Positions 61,764-64,000 of a stretch of 64,000 nucleotides of DNA are shown here, piece after piece. The DNA is from Cellulophaga sp. F20128 (GTDB taxonomy: Bacteria; Bacteroidota; Bacteroidia; Flavobacteriales; Flavobacteriaceae). Location of the stretch: contig NZ_JALKBA010000002.1 in assembly GCF_023015805.1 (NCBI RefSeq), positions 186,001 to 250,000 of the forward strand. Reading direction: 5' to 3'. A program made the translations under genes and the position numbers. A model generated the notes under the pieces. It was given only the letters and a program-made list of their open reading frames with translations. It did no database searches and was not told the DNA's origin. Numbering within the stretch: the stretch's first letter is position 1; every line of letters begins with the position of its first letter.

Positions 61764-62363
61764 ATGGAGCAAACCCTTCAAAAATACCTTCCAGAAAGAG
61801 CTGTTCAGCCATGTTTTTCTTTAATAAAGGAGCATGCCGTTCATCTTAAAATTGTAGGGCAGCGGGTAACAAGACACGGAGATTATAGAAGATTGCCTGA
61901 CGGACTACATCAAATAACCGTAAACGCTTCCCTCAATAAATACAGGTTTTTAATTACTTTGGTACATGAGGTTGCTCATTTGGTTGCTTTTGAAAAATAT
62001 GGGAGGGGAATAAAACCACATGGATTGGAATGGAAAAAAACTTTTCAATTGCTAATGTTACCTTTTATTCGTCCAGAAATATTTCCATCCAAGGTGCTTC
62101 CTGTAATTGCAAATCACTTTAAAAACCCAAAAGCAAGTAGTGATACAGATGCTAAATTATCCTTAGCTTTGAAACAGTTTGATGCGGGTACTAATAAAAG
62201 TTATGTTTTTGAATTACCATTGGGAAGCATTTTTAGAATATACAATGGTAAATTATTTAAAAAAGGGAATAGAAGGGTAAAAAGGTATGAGTGTATAGAG
62301 CTCTCAACCGGGAAAATTTATATTTTTCAGCCCAATGCAGAAGTAGAATTAATTTCAGATTAA
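61764..62363 (+). CDS. SprT-like zinc metalloprotease-fold protein
   Basis: From ATG 61764 it is 199 residues, beginning MEQTLQKYLPE; the upstream ATG at 61716 would add 16 residues of poor quality. It carries the zinc motif HEVAHLVAF (HExxH) followed by KPHGLEWKKTF, as in SprT proteins. No signal peptide. A TATTTTTG element at 61752 just before this ATG could be a -7 element. Function in DNA-protein crosslink repair is known only for distant relatives. Confidence 0.87.
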   Translation: MEQTLQKYLPERAVQPCFSLIKEHAVHLKIVGQRVTRHGDYRRLPDGLHQITVNASLNKYRFLITLVHEVAHLVAFEKYGRGIKPHGLEWKKTFQLLMLPFIRPEIFPSKVLPVIANHFKNPKASSDTDAKLSLALKQFDAGTNKSYVFELPLGSIFRIYNGKLFKKGNRRVKRYECIELSTGKIYIFQPNAEVELISD

Positions 62364-62367
62364 TGTA

Positions 62368-63441
62368 ATGAAGAACAAGAATTATTACGCTTTTTTAATG
62401 GCAGGTGGTATTGGCTCAAGATTTTGGCCGGTAAGTACAGCTGAATACCCCAAACAATTTCATGATATGTTGGGCGCGGGAGCTACCTTAATTCAGAAAA
62501 CATTTCAGCGTTTAAATACGTTTGTGCCAACAGAAAATATTTTAATCTTAACCAATGAGCGTTATAACGAATTGGTCCTAGAACAGTTGCCTATGGTAAC
62601 ACAAGAGCAAGTTGTTCTTGAGCCAGCTATGCGAAATACTGCACCTGGTATTTTGTATGCAGCCTTAAAAATTCAAAAACAGAATCCAAATGCGGTGATG
62701 ATTGTGGCACCCAGTGATCATTGGATAGAAGATGAAAAAGCCTTTGCTGAAGATGTAAAACTTTGTTTTGATAAATGTGAAAAGGAAGAGGTGCTTTGTA
62801 CCTTAGGTATAAAACCTACTTTTCCAAATACTGGATTTGGGTATATAGAGTATGAAAATGGAAATGAGAACAGGCTTAAGAAAGTGACTCAGTTTAGAGA
62901 AAAACCAAGTTATGAAACGGCAAAGGGGTTTATAGAACAAGGGAATTTTTTATGGAATGCCGGTATTTTTATGTGGAGTGTAAAAGCAATAGTACAGGCT
63001 TTTAAAGTATATCAACCGGAACAGTATAGATTGTTTGAAGCCGGAATGGGATTCTATAATACGACTCAAGAAGCGAGATTTATAGCTAAAAATTATGGTT
63101 TAGCTGAAAATATATCCATTGATTATGCTATTTTAGAACAGTCTAAGGACCTATTTGTTTTGCCGGCAACTTTTGATTGGAATGACCTGGGTACTTGGGG
63201 ATCCTTGTACGATAAGGTTAAAAAAACTGAAGATGAAAATGCCGTTGTAGGAGCTAGATTGCTCAGCAGGGAAGCTTCTGGTAATATGGTCCGGACGGCA
63301 AAAGGTAAAATTGTAGTTATAGATGGATTAAAAGATTATATTGTTATAGATAAAGAGGATGTGTTGTTAATTTGTCCAAAGGCAAAGGAACAAGATATAA
63401 AGGTAATTTTGAATGAAGTGAAAGATAAATTTGGTAAGTAA
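62368..63441 (+). CDS. manC: Mannose-1-phosphate guanylyltransferase
   Basis: A 357-residue nucleotidyltransferase: GGIGSRFWPVS (signature), EPAMRNTAPG, VAPSDHWI, FREKPSYETAKGF and NAGIFMW. It makes GDP-mannose for polysaccharide or glycan synthesis. It lacks the C-terminal isomerase domain of long ManC. It starts 4 nt after the SprT-like gene. Confidence 0.94.
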   Translation: MKNKNYYAFLMAGGIGSRFWPVSTAEYPKQFHDMLGAGATLIQKTFQRLNTFVPTENILILTNERYNELVLEQLPMVTQEQVVLEPAMRNTAPGILYAALKIQKQNPNAVMIVAPSDHWIEDEKAFAEDVKLCFDKCEKEEVLCTLGIKPTFPNTGFGYIEYENGNENRLKKVTQFREKPSYETAKGFIEQGNFLWNAGIFMWSVKAIVQAFKVYQPEQYRLFEAGMGFYNTTQEARFIAKNYGLAENISIDYAILEQSKDLFVLPATFDWNDLGTWGSLYDKVKKTEDENAVVGARLLSREASGNMVRTAKGKIVVIDGLKDYIVIDKEDVLLICPKAKEQDIKVILNEVKDKFGK

Positions 63442-63453
63442 AAGCAGCGGTCT

Positions 63454-64000
63454 ATGAGTAACAACCCGGAACAAAAAAACAACTTGGCAGAGAACGATAC
63501 AATTGAGTCCACTGAAAATGTTAAAAGAGATTTTCAGGGACTTATGGGCAGTGTTAAAAAGTTTTTGACAGAGCTTTTAGATATTCGAAATAATACAGAT
63601 CAGGAGGCAACAAAGGCGTCCATTATTGCAGATATTCCTTTTAAAGGGCATACCTCTTGGATTTTAATTTGCTCTATATTTATTGCATCCGTGGGTTTAA
63701 ATGCAAACTCAACAGCGGTTGTAATTGGCGCCATGTTAATTTCGCCCTTAATGGGTCCTATCTTAGGAATTGGACTTTCCTTGGCAATAAATGATATAGA
63801 TACATTGCGTCGTTCGTTAAAGAATTTTGCGGTAATGGTTGTCTTAAGTGTTTTAACGGCTTGGTTGTTTTTCTCCTTCTTTCCGTTAAAAACAGATTCC
63901 TCAGAATTGCTAGCTCGGACAGCTCCAGACATACGAGATGTGTTGATCGCATTTTTTGGGGGTCTGGCCTTAGTTATAGCTCGGGCAAAAAAAGGAACCA
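63454..64000 (+). CDS. DUF389 membrane protein (3' partial)
   Basis: 182 residues are visible from ATG 63454, 12 nt after manC, open to the right edge. A soluble start is followed by hydrophobic helices with VVIGAMLISPLMGPILGIGL, the hallmark of DUF389/TIGR00341 proteins. Function unknown. Confidence 0.88.
   Translation, partial: MSNNPEQKNNLAENDTIESTENVKRDFQGLMGSVKKFLTELLDIRNNTDQEATKASIIADIPFKGHTSWILICSIFIASVGLNANSTAVVIGAMLISPLMGPILGIGLSLAINDIDTLRRSLKNFAVMVVLSVLTAWLFFSFFPLKTDSSELLARTAPDIRDVLIAFFGGLALVIARAKKGT

Noticed and set aside
1-64000. tRNA, rRNA, CRISPR arrays, insertion sequences, prophage genes
   Set aside because: None recognised by eye; intergenic gaps are short and no transposase or repeat-spacer pattern was seen. 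A tRNAscan or ISfinder run would be decisive.

Overview
The window reads as chromosome from a marine member of the Flavobacteriaceae (Bacteroidota). Evidence: low GC, GldJ and PorV (gliding motility and type IX secretion), a fused CcoN-CcoO cbb3 oxidase subunit, promoter elements of the Bacteroidota TAnnTTTG type, a NagB/PIG-L fusion, and a speA-speB-deoxyhypusine-synthase-like cluster. I saw no rRNA, tRNA, CRISPR array or insertion sequence. A glucosamine-6-phosphate deaminase is cut by the left edge and a DUF389 membrane protein by the right edge.

Region 1 (about 1.8-23.3 kb) is a micro-oxic and denitrification respiration block. It holds a universal stress protein, a Crp/Fnr regulator, the CcoI copper ATPase, and a five-gene minus-strand operon: nirK fused to cytochrome c, a SUMF1-like protein, SCO, the Fe-S repair protein Ric, and a porin. 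Facing it is a long plus-strand operon: ccoS, ccoNO, ccoQ, ccoP, ccoG, ccoH, a SafE-like protein, a CoA transferase, tryptophan dioxygenase, hemerythrin and a ferredoxin. It ends in a second divergent pair: a degenerate oxidase-subunit-I-like membrane protein and a 603-residue protein of unknown function. Four near-palindromic boxes (TGAYA-N2-TRTCA) lie in the control regions. Each sits exactly 31 nt from a TTT(G) -7-like element in every direction that has a gene, seven promoters in all. This suggests one Crp/Fnr regulon with fixed activator geometry.

Region 2 (23.5-27.4 kb) has a GH109-type Gfo/Idh/MocA protein and, upstream on the same strand, an unusual membrane-anchored regulator. That regulator has a PLC-like and LamG periplasmic part, one TM helix, and a cytoplasmic winged-helix/BTAD-like part.

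Region 3 (27.6-42.6 kb) is a one-direction copper island: HYC_CC_PP protein, CusA, CusC/TolC, a multicopper oxidase fused to a CopB-like outer-membrane barrel, a DUF3347 lipoprotein, a haem-binding protein, an HMA-AraC regulator, the CopA ATPase, a DUF305 protein, CusB carrying YHS-like and DUF3347 modules, and an HMA lipoprotein.

Region 4 (42.6-64 kb) is mostly housekeeping: exonuclease plus cNMP/CBS/DUF294 protein, a zinc dehydrogenase divergent from a sulfatase, the polyamine cluster, murF, gldJ, porV, cdd, pdhA, pdhC, an M28 peptidase, an SDR, a SprT-like protein, manC and the DUF389 protein. All assignments are from reading motifs by eye; no database search was run.
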